Of a stretch of DNA of 64,000 nt, positions 42,601 through 52,200 are shown in pieces. Every line of letters begins with the position of its first letter. The first letter of the stretch is position 1. The translations under genes and the position numbers were made by a program. The notes beneath the pieces were generated by a model. It was given only the letters and a program-made list of their open reading frames with translations. It made no database searches and was not told the DNA's origin. Source of the stretch: Patiria miniata (taxonomy: Eukaryota; Echinodermata; Asteroidea; Valvatida; Asterinidae); assembly GCF_015706575.1 (NCBI RefSeq), contig NW_024037075.1, positions 11,159,746-11,223,745 on the forward strand, in the 5' to 3' direction.

Positions 42601-42981
42601 CTTTAACTGCACAACCGTTGCAAAAAGCATAACGAACAACAGAGACGTGTCAGGACATTAGACGACTTAACGGAAAATGAGAAACGCCGACAAAAAACTT
42701 CACCCAAAGATGGATCATGGCGCATACGGCGACCATGAACATTATGGACAAGGACACAGTCATGACACACAAGGACACAACGCGACACTGACAACCAAAT
42801 CGCGCACAATCTTACCTGGATCAATCCCCGGAAAGGTGACATTCTCGTGCATCAAACTGCACTCTTCTTGCCCTAGTCTCAATAATGTCTCTAGATCATC
42901 CATGTCTACAAATGCCTCTGCTCCGGGAACTCCTTCGTGGATGGACATGATGAGGAGAAACAAGTACACGGGAAGACGCGC
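18158..42981 (-). CDS. class B1 (secretin-type) peptide-hormone GPCR; 12 exons, first exon missing
   Basis: Coding exons, 5' to 3': 42981-42816, 26272-26159, 25985-25891, 24604-24522, 24256-24148, 23453-23370, 23197-23038, 22721-22661, 22093-22012, 20399-20308, 19711-19522 and 18670-18158. They sum to 1749 nt in unbroken phase, 582 aa plus stop. Domains: rest of a hydrophobic leader (about 1-20), Cys-rich hormone-receptor domain (about 36-123), seven helices (about 126-410) and a 170-aa tail. Class B hallmarks are FDGITCWPPTAPG, RCTRNLIHLH, VEGLYLHT, LNIVRLL and QG...IYVFLNTEV. Such receptors bind peptide hormones and couple mainly to Gs. FFLLNIVRLL resembles calcitonin/PDF-type receptors, but I cannot fix the subfamily. 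The TM3 and ECL2 Cys and the TM6 Pro are absent. The start codon must be in an exon above 42981. Confidence 0.9.
18671..19521 (-). other. GPCR intron between TM7 and tail exons
   Basis: The intron is 851 nt, with no repeat or gene recognised. A frame on the + strand overlapping the tail exon is an antisense shadow. Confidence 0.7.
19522..19711 (-). CDS. GPCR exon: TM6, ECL3, TM7
   Basis: Encodes RAARATLFLVVLLGVGYVLM, PFLEENLPNIVK and LAGTQGLAVAVIYVFLNTE. The class B TM6 Thr and Gly (AT...LLG) and the TM7 QG and Tyr (IYVF) are present. The usual Pro three residues before the TM6 Gly is Val. It enters in phase 2 and leaves in phase 0 at GAG|GTAGAA. Confidence 0.92.
19712..20307 (-). other. GPCR intron (596 nt)
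   Basis: No repeat or gene recognised. Confidence 0.65.
20308..20399 (-). CDS. GPCR exon: TM5 end and intracellular loop 3
   Basis: Encodes INCFFLLNIVRLLMSKLRMQ and SNRTSDIKQYR. The Asn of IN is the conserved TM5 Asn, and basic residues line the loop that contacts G proteins. It is phase 0 to phase 2. Confidence 0.92.
20400..22011 (-). other. GPCR intron (1.6 kb)
   Basis: AT-rich, with several TAAT-rich runs; no domain-bearing exon or structured repeat recognised. Confidence 0.6.
22012..22093 (-). CDS. GPCR exon: ECL2 and start of TM5
   Basis: Encodes DLIDYTVETTVVHEYVCVIG and PILLVLV. The GPI motif opening TM5 is present. The Cys-Trp pair that nearly all class B receptors carry in ECL2 is absent from this exon and from the end of the preceding one. 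It enters in phase 2 and leaves in phase 0 at GTG|GTGAGT. Confidence 0.85.
22131..22476. repeat. tandem duplication, two 175-bp copies, in a GPCR intron
   Basis: Copies start at 22131 and 22306 with CCTTGTGTATATA and share long runs such as GTTTGTTTCTGCATTCAATG and CAATAGAGGACAATAGGGTC. A third partial echo (GACAATAGGGGGTCCCCGAT) lies at 22520. The only long open frame here is the repeat read in phase; it has no family resemblance. Confidence 0.85.
22661..22721 (-). CDS. GPCR exon: TM4
   Basis: This 61-nt exon encodes MPLVFVGVWAIVSVALYPEG. With the previous exon it gives IGWAMPLVFVGVW, the class B GWGxPxxxxxxW motif with Ala for the second Gly. It is phase 1 to phase 2. Confidence 0.9.
23038..23197 (-). 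CDS. GPCR exon: TM3, intracellular loop 2, start of TM4
   Basis: Encodes HPKRVVVFLLYYFEQTNYFW, MFVEGLYLHTLVVFALRID and ISFLVYCVIGW. It carries the class-defining EGLYLHT (Glu 3.50). Counting back from the TM3 Asn (TNYFW), the position normally held by Cys 3.29 is Lys (HPKR). It is phase 0 to phase 1. Confidence 0.92.
23370..23453 (-). CDS. GPCR exon: extracellular loop 1 (probable, symmetric)
   Basis: This 84-nt exon is phase 0 to phase 0, from GGGCCAG| to TTTTG|GTAAAC. It encodes IVRDTEYARHKKELPEFETY and CYNGDQVL. Position and phase fit ECL1 between the TM2 exon (ends in phase 0) and the TM3 exon (starts in phase 0). It carries one Cys, 11 residues before the 3.29 position. Because it is symmetric it could be skipped in frame. 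Confidence 0.7.
23454..24147 (-). other. GPCR intron (694 nt)
   Basis: AT-rich; no repeat or gene recognised. Confidence 0.65.
24148..24256 (-). CDS. GPCR exon: TM2
   Basis: Encodes TLRCTRNLIHLHLICSFMLK, then YMVYFIQPPVVVLESL. RNLIH carries the conserved TM2 His of class B. It enters in phase 2 after TTTACAG and leaves in phase 0 at TTTG|GTACGT. Confidence 0.92.
24522..24604 (-). CDS. GPCR exon: TM1
   Basis: Encodes VVGILLNLGYGLSLAACAVA and FIIFMTS, helix 1 with the G-x-x-LS pattern of class B. It is phase 0 to phase 2. Confidence 0.9.
24605..25890 (-). other. GPCR intron (1.3 kb) between hormone domain and TM1
   Basis: Holds a piggyBac-type MITE (24700-25067) and a diverged relic of its right end near 25195-25233. 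A 92-aa open frame on the + strand (25324-25602) shows no family resemblance and is not called. Confidence 0.7.
24700..25067. mobile_element. piggyBac-type MITE, 368 bp
   Basis: The ends are CCCTAAAAGGGC and GCCCTTTTAGGG, each flanked by TTAA (24696-24699, 25068-25071). TTAA duplication plus CCCT ends is the piggyBac signature. Inner G/C tracts and GCGGATTCCGCCCC-like blocks lie near both ends. No transposase. A decayed right-end copy (GGGCGGATTCCGCCCTAGGC) lies at about 25197-25233. Confidence 0.85.
25891..25985 (-). CDS. GPCR exon: second half of hormone-receptor domain
   Basis: Encodes HKTCFPNATWKVDDVLAIYG and GQGECRCVQCE. The Cys, the Asn glycosylation site (NAT) and Trp match the C-x-x-N-x-x-W segment of the domain. 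Three more cysteines (ECRCVQC) crowd the end, where one is usual. It enters in phase 1 and leaves in phase 0. Confidence 0.9.
26159..26272 (-). CDS. GPCR exon: first half of hormone-receptor domain
   Basis: Encodes DFHCGAQFDGITCWPPTAPG, then VIAELTCPAMFDRYQTTS. FDGITCWPPTAPG is the core signature of the class B extracellular domain, and the LTCP Cys is also conserved. It is phase 1 to phase 1; the acceptor is ATCTAG. Confidence 0.93.
29896..30353. mobile_element. mariner/Tc1-type foldback MITE, 458 bp
   Basis: The ends CAGAGGGTGCCAAAA and TTTATGGCACACTCTG are flanked by TA on both sides (29894-29895, 30354-30355). The arms pair almost along their whole length; for example AATTAAAACTGTTTAATG pairs with CATTAAACAGTTTTAATT, and CTAGATCC pairs with GGATCTAG near the centre. 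No transposase. Confidence 0.85.
35037..35320 (-). mobile_element. tRNA-derived SINE, about 284 bp
   Basis: Read on the - strand from 35320: GGGAGTCAGGTTGGCGCAG opens a tRNA-like head with A box TGGCGCAGTGG and B box GGTTCAATTCC. A unique body follows (GTTTTCCCCAGAATATTC, TCTTCTCATTGTCTCCTCTC), then an A-rich tail of AAATA repeats at the low-coordinate end. This layout is that of a Pol III SINE. Clear target duplications were not found. Confidence 0.75.
39384..39530. repeat. G/C-tract repeat relic, possible transposon end
   Basis: GGGCGTCGCCAGGATTTTTT near 39385 resembles the ends of the hAT elements elsewhere in the window. A run of G then C follows at 39480-39510. No matching second end or target duplication is visible, so it is probably a fragment. 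Confidence 0.35.
40312..40717 (+). repeat. tandem duplication, two 203-bp copies
   Basis: Copies begin near 40312 and 40515 with CATATTTGAAGGCAGA and share GATTGAGTCAGGATTAATAT and ACGCACAAAGTCCATTGGTA. They differ by about 10 percent and small indels. Non-coding and within the long GPCR intron. Confidence 0.85.
42816..42981 (-). CDS. GPCR exon: leader remainder and N-terminus
   Basis: Encodes ARLPVYLFLLIMSIHEGVPG, then LETLLRLGQEECSLMHENVT, ending FPGIDP. The hydrophobic start (LPVYLFLLI) looks like the core of a signal peptide whose first residues lie in an upstream exon. EECSL carries the first domain Cys and HENVT a glycosylation site. It joins the FHCGAQFDG exon in phase 1. An internal ATG at 42948 would start after the hydrophobic core and is less likely. 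Confidence 0.82.
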
Positions 42982-45900
42982 CTGTAACAACACAAACAAG
43001 GAACAAAAACAACTGTTATCTATACCCTTTCCCGTCCAAATGGTACAATTAAAATCAAATATAAAACACATTTGACCACAATAAAGTTATTATATACCTC
43101 CACAATTATACAAATTTGAGGCATTAATTACACTGAAACAGTTTTGTAATTTGAACCTGCTGTTCACGATTGTCATAGAGAACCTGTTGAAAAAAAACAA
43201 TATTCATTTCCCAAGACGATGCAAGCTTGGAGCAAATTAAGCACTGGATTAAGGACAGCAAATGAGAAATTGTACTGAAAGTCACGATTTGTCTTAGTCA
43301 TTGAACCTCCAAATCCACACATCACGAACCCAGTAAGCATGTAACCAAGAAATCCGCTGATAATTGGAAGGCAGTTATTGTCTCAAAGCTAACAACAAGA
43401 TGATACTCCCAATCAGTTGTTATTAGAAAATCATAGCAGACTAGAAAAAAACTAGCAGCATTCCTTGAACTGCCCGTGGGGTTCCCAAATTAAATCAGGA
43501 GAAAGTCTGAAGTCAAGACTACAACGATCACCAGCCCTAACAGCGCTAATCTACGGCCAATGTGCTGTACATCAAAATGATACAGCCACTCAAACTTACC
43601 TTCAACAGATCATACAATGTCAGTAAAATGGACCGATTGTACTTGACTTGGGATAACAAAACCATTCCTGCTGAGCCAAGCGTTCAGACATGCAAAAACA
43701 CATCTTGGGTAGATAGCACACCACTTGATGAACGACGTGAGCAATCCCTACAAAGTTCAAGGTATGTGAGTGTGGATACAAGCCACTTGGTAATTATATA
43801 AAAACACCCATCGGCTGGAAAGTTTAAGGCTAGTAGCCACAAATGTGAGCAAGTATAGCCTCCAAGAAAGCCAAAAAAACACAGTCTGATGAGCTGGGAC
43901 AGTTTAAGCGGGGAAAAGGCCGACTGACCAAGAAACCGCCTCCTTTATACCGGTCGGGCAAGACTCGTCATGATCGGCACAAACAGAGACCTAGCGAGTC
44001 CATCACGTGACCAGCATGAAACGCATTAGCAATCCAAACCACGTGCACAAACGCATTACAATGCAATTTAAATGAGGCATGGGAATATCCACCGGCAACT
44101 GCGTACATCCGTTATGGTACTACACAATAACTGTATACAAAATGGTCAACGGACACTTGTAAATTTCTTAGAAAAGGGTTTCTAAATATATAAAAAAAAT
44201 CTTCCTGCAGGCCTCAGATAAGACAGATATGGCAATTTTGACAGGACTTTGATTGACTCAGTGATGTTATCTTGACAGTACATTCAACATGTTTTCAAGT
44301 ATTTCGCAATACCCAAGGGACGGACACAAGTGTTTTGCCTAAAGCGACTGCAGTGCTTTTTTGTGAACGTCTTTAAAAAAGACATATCACATAATCTAAG
44401 CGTACGGATCTTTGTGTTTGCAGCAGATACGATCGCGCGTAAAACCCATAGAGTTATCGATATACATCTGCCCCAATGGAGTTTTAAAAGCACTCTCATA
44501 AGCAGAGTGATGCCGGAAGAATACACACAATACAAGTGAAATTGCCTCATCATCTTTTATTAGAAACGTCTTTCTTAACGCTTCAAGATAAGTTTTATAC
44601 AAAAAGTTCAGAGTTAGCAAGCTGTCTGCAAATGGTTGACAGAAACAACTAATTGATGTGGAAGAACACTTTCAATCATTTTGAAAAAAAGGGAGGCTAT
44701 CATTTTTTTTTAAACGACAATATTCGAGATACCTAAATCAGCACTCCCAATAATGGGAAGTTATTCCTAAAACTTCCTGTGCTCTCCGCCATCAGCAATA
44801 CTGACTGAAACTTCTTAAAACACGATTCGACTGCTCACAGATTGTGAGCATACACGCATCTGATCCGCAACACCTCCAAACAAGTGTTTTCATCATCCCT
44901 TTCTGGGATCAGATGCAATACGGAGAGTAATTAGATTATCTTTAAAGTCCAAACATACCTAGTGGACTTTTCTCGCTAATTTCCAACTGTATCTTGTGCC
45001 CTAAACTGATTACACGGTGCGAACAACACTGCATTCGAGCCTATAATCAGTGGAAATATTTCTCTCCGGAACACTCTGGGCAGATATTTCCCCTCTCGTA
45101 AATTGCATCCTAATGGCTGTGTCATGAAGACGCCTAAAGAAGACAAGTGGAAGCATGGCTGTGCATAGCTGCACCAGACTAATTTTACACAGCTCATCTT
45201 AAGAAACACTTTCCTAACCTAAGGCTACGAAATTCAGACCAGGTGGAGACTTCGAATTCGGTATTTCGTGACCGACATATTGTTACAGGACAGGCTGCGC
45301 ATACGCACGAAGCCGAGGTAGAAGCGGTAATAAGAGAATAATTTGAGTCCAAACACGTAAGAAGCTTCACTGGCTTAATCTACTCTGAAACTTCTAGCGA
45401 CATCGAAACTCGAAAATAATTACCGTAAATCCCACCGCTGCCACCAATAAGAAAGTTTGGACTGGTTCCAGTAGCACGCACTTCAGGATTAAAAATAGTC
45501 AGATGAATAAAAGAAAGCGATCATTACCCTTAAAAAGGTTCAGGAAATGATTTTATTTTAAAGGGTTCTTAGCGACAAAGAATGACGTACAAAGACGAAC
45601 TGTGTTTACGTTTTGTTTTAATCTGTCCGCAATTAGTTCAACTGTTTTATGCTTTTATGCTTGATAATCCGATTTAGAGCGGCGAATGACGGTTGACTCT
45701 TAAAACTCACAGAGATTTATTCCACAGACTGACTGTCGGGATTCCGTGGATACCGCGAGAATGTCAATCTTCGGCATTTCATTTCGCAAGGGACCGAGTT
45801 CTCAAGCCTATATCATTATTTTGGACAAAACGAAGATTGCTGTACGTGCGTAGATGTATCAAGCAAGACGACCCAGAAGTTTCTCTGCTTTGACAGATCT

Positions 45901-48900
45901 ATCAATACCTGTCCACTCGGTATGGCGCCAGGACATCCCCCCCCCCTAAAAAAAGGAATAGAGCAAAATAGGCTGCATTTAATAGACGTTAATGGCTAGG
46001 TCCGGAAATCGATCGGCGGTGTCGATAATAGACGTTTTTGGGTAACGGTCACACGGATGATTGAGAGTATATACATCTCTTTGCTTTCACCGCCGCCATT
46101 TGCGAAGTGCCCTTCGAGAAGGTTAATGGGAATAGTGCAGATGATTTTTAAGAAAACATTCCTCTTTTGTGACATGTTCGAACCTGGTTCAGCATCGAGA
46201 CTGTGCACTTTGAGAGAAAAGTATTTTTTAAACCTAAAATCAAGTGCCGATATGACGCCCGCAAGGCTAAAACTGGCTTTTAACTCTCGAGTAGGCCTAT
46301 TTTCAGTAGTAGGGACCTATTATATAGAATACAGAAAAGGGGGTAGTGCCCTTTTAATTTAGGTCATTGAAGTTAAGATGGCGACCTTTCCCATTACCAG
46401 GAAAAACTTATCGTACAAAGGAATGATACTTTGGCGACGTACGTGTTGGCCACATGCTACGTCTAAATCTGCGTACCATTGGCCAATGCTCGAAAAAAAA
46501 AACACATCACAGCATGCGCACAATCAGCGACACAAAATCACTGGTACAGCGGCAACATTACTGGGTACATGGTACCACGCCCTAGCTTTAATGGATGAAT
46601 ATCCTCCAAAAAAATTCTCGAGAGTTCTAAAGAACGAGAATGCTGCCTAGTTTGGATTGTTGTGTGTTACAGAGCACTGCATGGCCCTTTCACTCAGACT
46701 TGATGAAAGGGAGCTTTCGTCTAAGGTTATGTACCAATTAACTAACGGCGCTCGCAGCCAAAGCCGTAGACATTAACGTAACGGTTTTGGCGCAAGTAAC
46801 AAGCGATCATGCCACCGATCGAGGATCATTCAGTGACGAGTGGTTATCAATGTATTCGAAGCACACGCGCGCGCGGCAAAATCATCCAATCAGCTCATCA
46901 GCGTGTCTGTGCAAAACAATTCCATCACGTTCTCACTCCGCCATACCAGCGCTGGTTAAACCACGAATTTCAGAGAAAGCTTTAAAATCGTTTCCTTATA
47001 ACCGGTACCGTGCAATCAATGACTAATGGCGAGTATACACTATGACCAAGGAGATGAATTACCTTTTGGATAAATTTGCTCATTGAACCGAGAGTAATCG
47101 ACTCACTTCATTTTACCTCCATTAGACATGTTGTGGGGCCTAACCGTAATTAACTCCGCTGTACACTACAAATAACGCCTAACAGTCTCGTTTTGAAATT
47201 ACGGTAATCTATCACAAACAGATCTCAAACTGTATCCGAGATTTCGTACTTTGTACAGGAATATCATGAAGAAACATGGCTCAGAGGTACGCGGATGCTA
47301 ATTACGGGCGTCCCAGTTACACATGGACAACAAGGCTTCTGGGCATATAGGTTGTAAGATAGGTTTCCTGAAATATGCACGTATTGATTGCGCATCAAAT
47401 GATGTCAAAACAAGACCGAGAAAGACACATGTGTTACCAGAGGAAGGTTGAACATGTCCAAATGTACACGGGAAAAAATCGATTCATTTTTTTCCTTCAA
47501 AGAGATAACTCTCCCTTTATATATTAAAAGCAGTCGTAACTGGTATGTCTTTATTAAGCGATGTAGTACCTTAAAAATAACAGGGAAAAAAATATGCGCG
47601 TATATCTTTTCTGTTCTCTAATACAGTAATTCATGATGCAGTTAAGATTAAATTAAAGCGGCATTACGAGCCAAAGTGAAATATATTTAGCCTCAAATCA
47701 CATTGGGTTTCAGGAGGGGGCACGGTAGCAATCAAAGCCCTCGGCACCTATGACTACGTATAAAACAATACGAAACTCACAACAGGAACACCGCGAAATA
47801 ATGTGAATAAGATGACAGTTACTGTATTGGCATATAATTAACCACAGCTCGCAAATGACATTAGAATTCAATTATTGACATCTGGGGCAGGTCATTTCAC
47901 AGACCTTCGTGAATCCTGGACTCGTGAAAGGCTTACCAAGGTGAAGGGTAACTTACAAGCAGAAGGATTAGGCCTTCAGCGTATACTGAATACAATGTAA
48001 GCATAATTTTTCTATTCTTGGAGACCTCCTTGGACTAGTTTTCTTTTTACCCTGGGAGATGAGCTTTGGATGAAAGACCTGATTCTGTCTGAGGTACGGT
48101 TCTTTTGTTAAGAAAAGTATTCATCCAATAAAGAAAAGAATATAATCCTTTATGGTGCAGCATGCCTGTGCCCCAAAACAAACATTCCCTCGATAACAAA
48201 ATTACTAAAGATGCATAATTTCTTTTCCCAAACCACTTTGATTGAGCACTTGCTCATCCAATGCCAGTGCATTATCAAAATATATGTCTATAAAATTGAA
48301 GGGTTTCAGGTGTTTTTTCCCCTAAAGAATCGCAAGGCATTAAACACGTACATGGACGGAGACAGCAATTGCCACGAGGCCGATCGAGCTTTAAGAACCC
48401 CGACCTTGACTCTGCCCTCGCGAGCGAGCTCAACGAACCGTGACATTCGTGCATCGTCTCATCTCAAGCCCTTATCTCTTGCAAAACATCCAGGACCCTG
48501 CTCCCATCTAAATTATACACGTCTGCAATTTTAGTAAAGTCTTTTATTTCGGGCAGCACTGCCACTATTAACGACCACTCGACCAAGTGTTTAATATTTA
48601 AACCTTATGAAATATGAACACTTCAAACTCGCTTAAAAATGATGTAAATATCCCCGGGATGCGACCGTACCTATTACCATTTCGCCGGAAACGTTGGAAG
48701 AAACTCACGCAAACATAACTCAATACACCAAGGCAATGTTTCCGCATGGAGGCGTATCGTGTTTACAAGGCACTTTTTGCCCGGGGCATTTGCCAACGGG
48801 GTCTGCATCTTCGGGTAACATGATGCACTTATGTTTCTTTGATAAATGTACACCCCCTCCTCTTCAAGGACGGTGTGTACAAATTCACCTGCACTGGCGG

Positions 48901-49077
48901 CGAGTCTGTATCCGGCATATCGGTGCTTTTCAAAGGCACTTAATGTCTTTTGGAGCACCATTCTCCTTTCAAGCGTCCTGTAACATTGGTACTTAACGAA
49001 TGTGCAGGCTTTATTTGATACCTCCACCCATGCACCAAAAAACAACCCTCCAGATCAAGTTTTCACAACGGTGACTG

Positions 49078-49217
49078 CTCTATGTTCCGACACCCCTATG
49101 TTCCGACAACCTAGATTGTGTTACTCCCGGTTAGGGTTAGGGTTAGGGTTAGGGTTAGAGTTAGGGTTAGGAATAGGAATATGTGCAGTCGGAACATAGG
49201 GGTGTCGGAACATAGAG
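49078..49217. repeat. hairpin element enclosing a telomere-like TTAGGG array
   Basis: A perfect 30-bp inverted repeat (49078-49107 and 49188-49217) is built of CTATGTTCCGACACCCCTAT plus a second TGTTCCGAC. Between the arms lies GGTTAGGGTTAGGG... at 49130-49172, about seven units with one GAG variant. This is a small dispersed-element layout rather than a chromosome end, because unique sequence continues on both sides. Confidence 0.8.
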
Positions 49218-52200
49218 GTGTAACCTTCACAACAAGCATCATGATAAATTGTAATTCAAGAATTCTTAAAGTGATTAAACGGCATGGTTTTTTTTAATAA
49301 ACGCTAGAGTAAATATTTGACAAGATCTCAACCATTCGAAAACATCATCTACCTGCATTCATTTTTTTTTTTACCTGGGAACAAAAGGTCAACCTTTAAG
49401 TGAAAGAGTGGTCCATTGGCTGCTACCGTATCTGGCAACTTATTTTAGCCAATCAGCTTTCAGCTAGCAAAACCTTAAGTCACTGAGCTTCCTACCCCAT
49501 CAAAATTCAATGTTATGATGCAGAGCCGCGTATTTGTCATGAAGGTCGACCTGGAGAATCTCCTACATGGGAAAATTGTTTCTTTAGCATCATCCGATGA
49601 AAAGGAACAAACGAAAGTAAGAAACAAAACGCAGAATGAAGAGAACAGTGGGACGCGTGAGGACACCAAGAATCGATGAGATATGCCATGAGCAATGATC
49701 AAATGTCCCTGTGCCGTACGCCTCTCTATCTCAAGACCTCATCTCATACCAAGGCTGGATGGTCGCGGAGGATCGACCCCGTATTAAACATTGGCATTCC
49801 ACCCTCACTGTATCTTATCCCGATAGCCATCGTAACAGTGGAGACGGAAAAAACCACGCTGCGAAAAGACATACAGGTTTTGCTCGTTACTATGGCAATG
49901 TGTATGACGTAATACGCGCCAATGATCGACCCCTGAAGACGTGATTGTCTCTCCTGTCGCTTCTTATTAGCTCAAGGTGGATAAAAAATGTGTGGACTAT
50001 ATTTTTCCATGGTGATTTATGATTGTGCTGGTTTTATTCATGAATATAGTATTCTTAAACCACGAAAAATAAAATAATAAAAACTAGGGTGAGGTGACTG
50101 TTCACTCACCAAACGACTCTCGCAACGCTGAATAGGTCTAGTGCATTTTATACAATTCGACTTTAAATATCCAAATTAAGCAAAAATGTATATAAAAACA
50201 ACTCTTATTTTCCAATCCACTACGAAGGTAGTGGAAGCCTAAAGAACACAAACACGGACATCATGAATGCACGTCAGAATATAAGACTTGCACGCCATTT
50301 CCGCCGTTCAAGGCTCAAATAGGCGAATTTTTGATATACTCAGATTCGGAGGATCAGGAATGCACTAGCTGTAGGGGCATCCCTGTATCTATGGAGTTCA
50401 CAAGTTCAGTCCTATCAAGGGACTGTCAATGTCAATCACATGACTGTTGATGTCTTCAAGTGACACTTCATGTCATTAATCAGCAACTATCGAGCTGAGC
50501 AATCGTCGCAGAGCACGCGCCTCAACCACGACCACGTGCCACAGACCAGTTTCAAAAAATCTTGTTAAAAAGATCTCACGTATTGGCGCCATTGAAAGGT
50601 TGGGAAACCCACTCGAGATTATATGTGATCGATGGGTGAGGCTAGAGGTGTACGAAGCACACATGGAGAATGATCACGAGTTCATGAGACTCTCATGGGC
50701 ACAGTACAGCCGGATTTGAGATTCCCGATCGTGATCATGAGCCGAGGAATGGAGCAAAGTCCACCTGAGATTGGATCGAACCGCCTCCCCAAACAACAAG
50801 CATATAGCAGGTGTCGATGCACTTGTGCGACAGTACTTAAAGCAAACTCCCTTCCGAGACTAAGGTCCTAAACACAACCCTGCGCACACGCACTCCGCCT
50901 CATTTGAAATACATTTAAAGCTTAGGTTTCACTTTCCCCCTTTGTCGAAATCGCCGATCGTTTCGTCGGCAGTTTCAATTTGGCGGCTCGGATTACGGAG
51001 GTGCTGGGACTAGCAAGCAATTATGTCGTTCCTTGGAGCTCCGATATACAGCTCAGTACACGACGCCGCACTTTGCCCATACTAACCACCAAAAGGGACA
51101 ACTTCTTGAGAAAATTATGAGTGTTGAGCCGGAAGCCCATTTATAAATGCCCCGCTGTGAATATACTTTGTAGGTTCGTGGAAAATACGAAAAATAAAAT
51201 CCAGGCTTAACGAGTTTTTTTTTATTGTGCCCGGAAATCCGATATTTTCTTCCTCGCAAAGGGACTGCCCTATCTAGCGGTAAGTCGCCGAATATCCACA
51301 CAGCTCGGCATCAACTGACAGGTTCCATTACTTGCCGATCGAGGGAGAGATTCCGGGAATTATTTTAAAAAGGAAGTGCCCAATTAATATTTAATCAGCC
51401 TGACTGACTTTACCGATGTTAAAAATGCCATGAACTACAATCTCAGCATCATTGGCAAAATACTAATTGTGTGCACGCTCTGTTATACCGCTCAGAGAAA
51501 TCTGCTGCTACTACTACCACTACTACAGCCATTCACGTTTGCACTGACAGCCGAGATGCGGGGTACTATGTTCAGGTAACGCGCACTTTTTCTGACATTT
51601 CCCCGACGACTCGGTGTGTTACTGCCGCTGTGACAGCTGATTCGAGATCCAAATGCCCAGGGAATGGGCAAAAACAAATATTCAAAGTCTCTTTCAAAGA
51701 CTGCCTCTGCAAAGTGCAATCAAGGTATAACCACACACTATATAACGCTACCCAAAACTCCAAACGGATGAATTACTGCATGCGCATCAACAATTCAAGA
51801 AAGTACCGAATAAAGTACACTTTAAGACCTAGCAAAGTCTAGGGAAGAAAGGTGTTGTAAACACTTCCTCGTCTCTTGGATTCAACTCAACGTTTCGAGA
51901 GGTATCAACGAGTCGTGTCAACTTTTTTTTATGAAAACGAACTCTGTGAATGTGAGGTCACCCTTCAATCTCGAAAAGAAGCTAAAAAACTTTTAGGTGC
52001 GGACTCGGATCAACGGTGGGAAAAGCTTGTGATAACTAAAATCAACGTTTTAAATACATCCAATTATCCTATTCCTATATTTGCCTGCATTTGTTTCCAC
52101 AGTTTTGCATCGTCTAACAAGGGTACAAGATTTGTAAAGAATAACACTAAAAGCAGACTTAATATCGGTGACATCAAAAATTTCGAACACTATACTTTCC

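Larger units (their letters stand above)
26273..42815 (-). other. 16.5 kb GPCR intron
   Basis: Separates the leader exon from the hormone-domain exons. It holds a mariner-type MITE (29896-30353), a tRNA-derived SINE (35037-35320), a G/C-tract relic (39384-39530), a tandem duplication (40312-40717), and small hairpins such as CATGCCGATAC/GTATCGGCATG at 26904-26938. No other exon with recognisable content was found on either strand. Confidence 0.7.

Noticed and set aside
42948-42981. GPCR start at the internal ATG (42948)
   Set aside because: It would start after the hydrophobic leader core, leaving no signal peptide for an extracellular domain; the exon also begins at a good acceptor.
49130-49172. 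Chromosome end
   Set aside because: The TTAGGG-type array is only about 40 bp and ordinary sequence continues for 15 kb on its far side.
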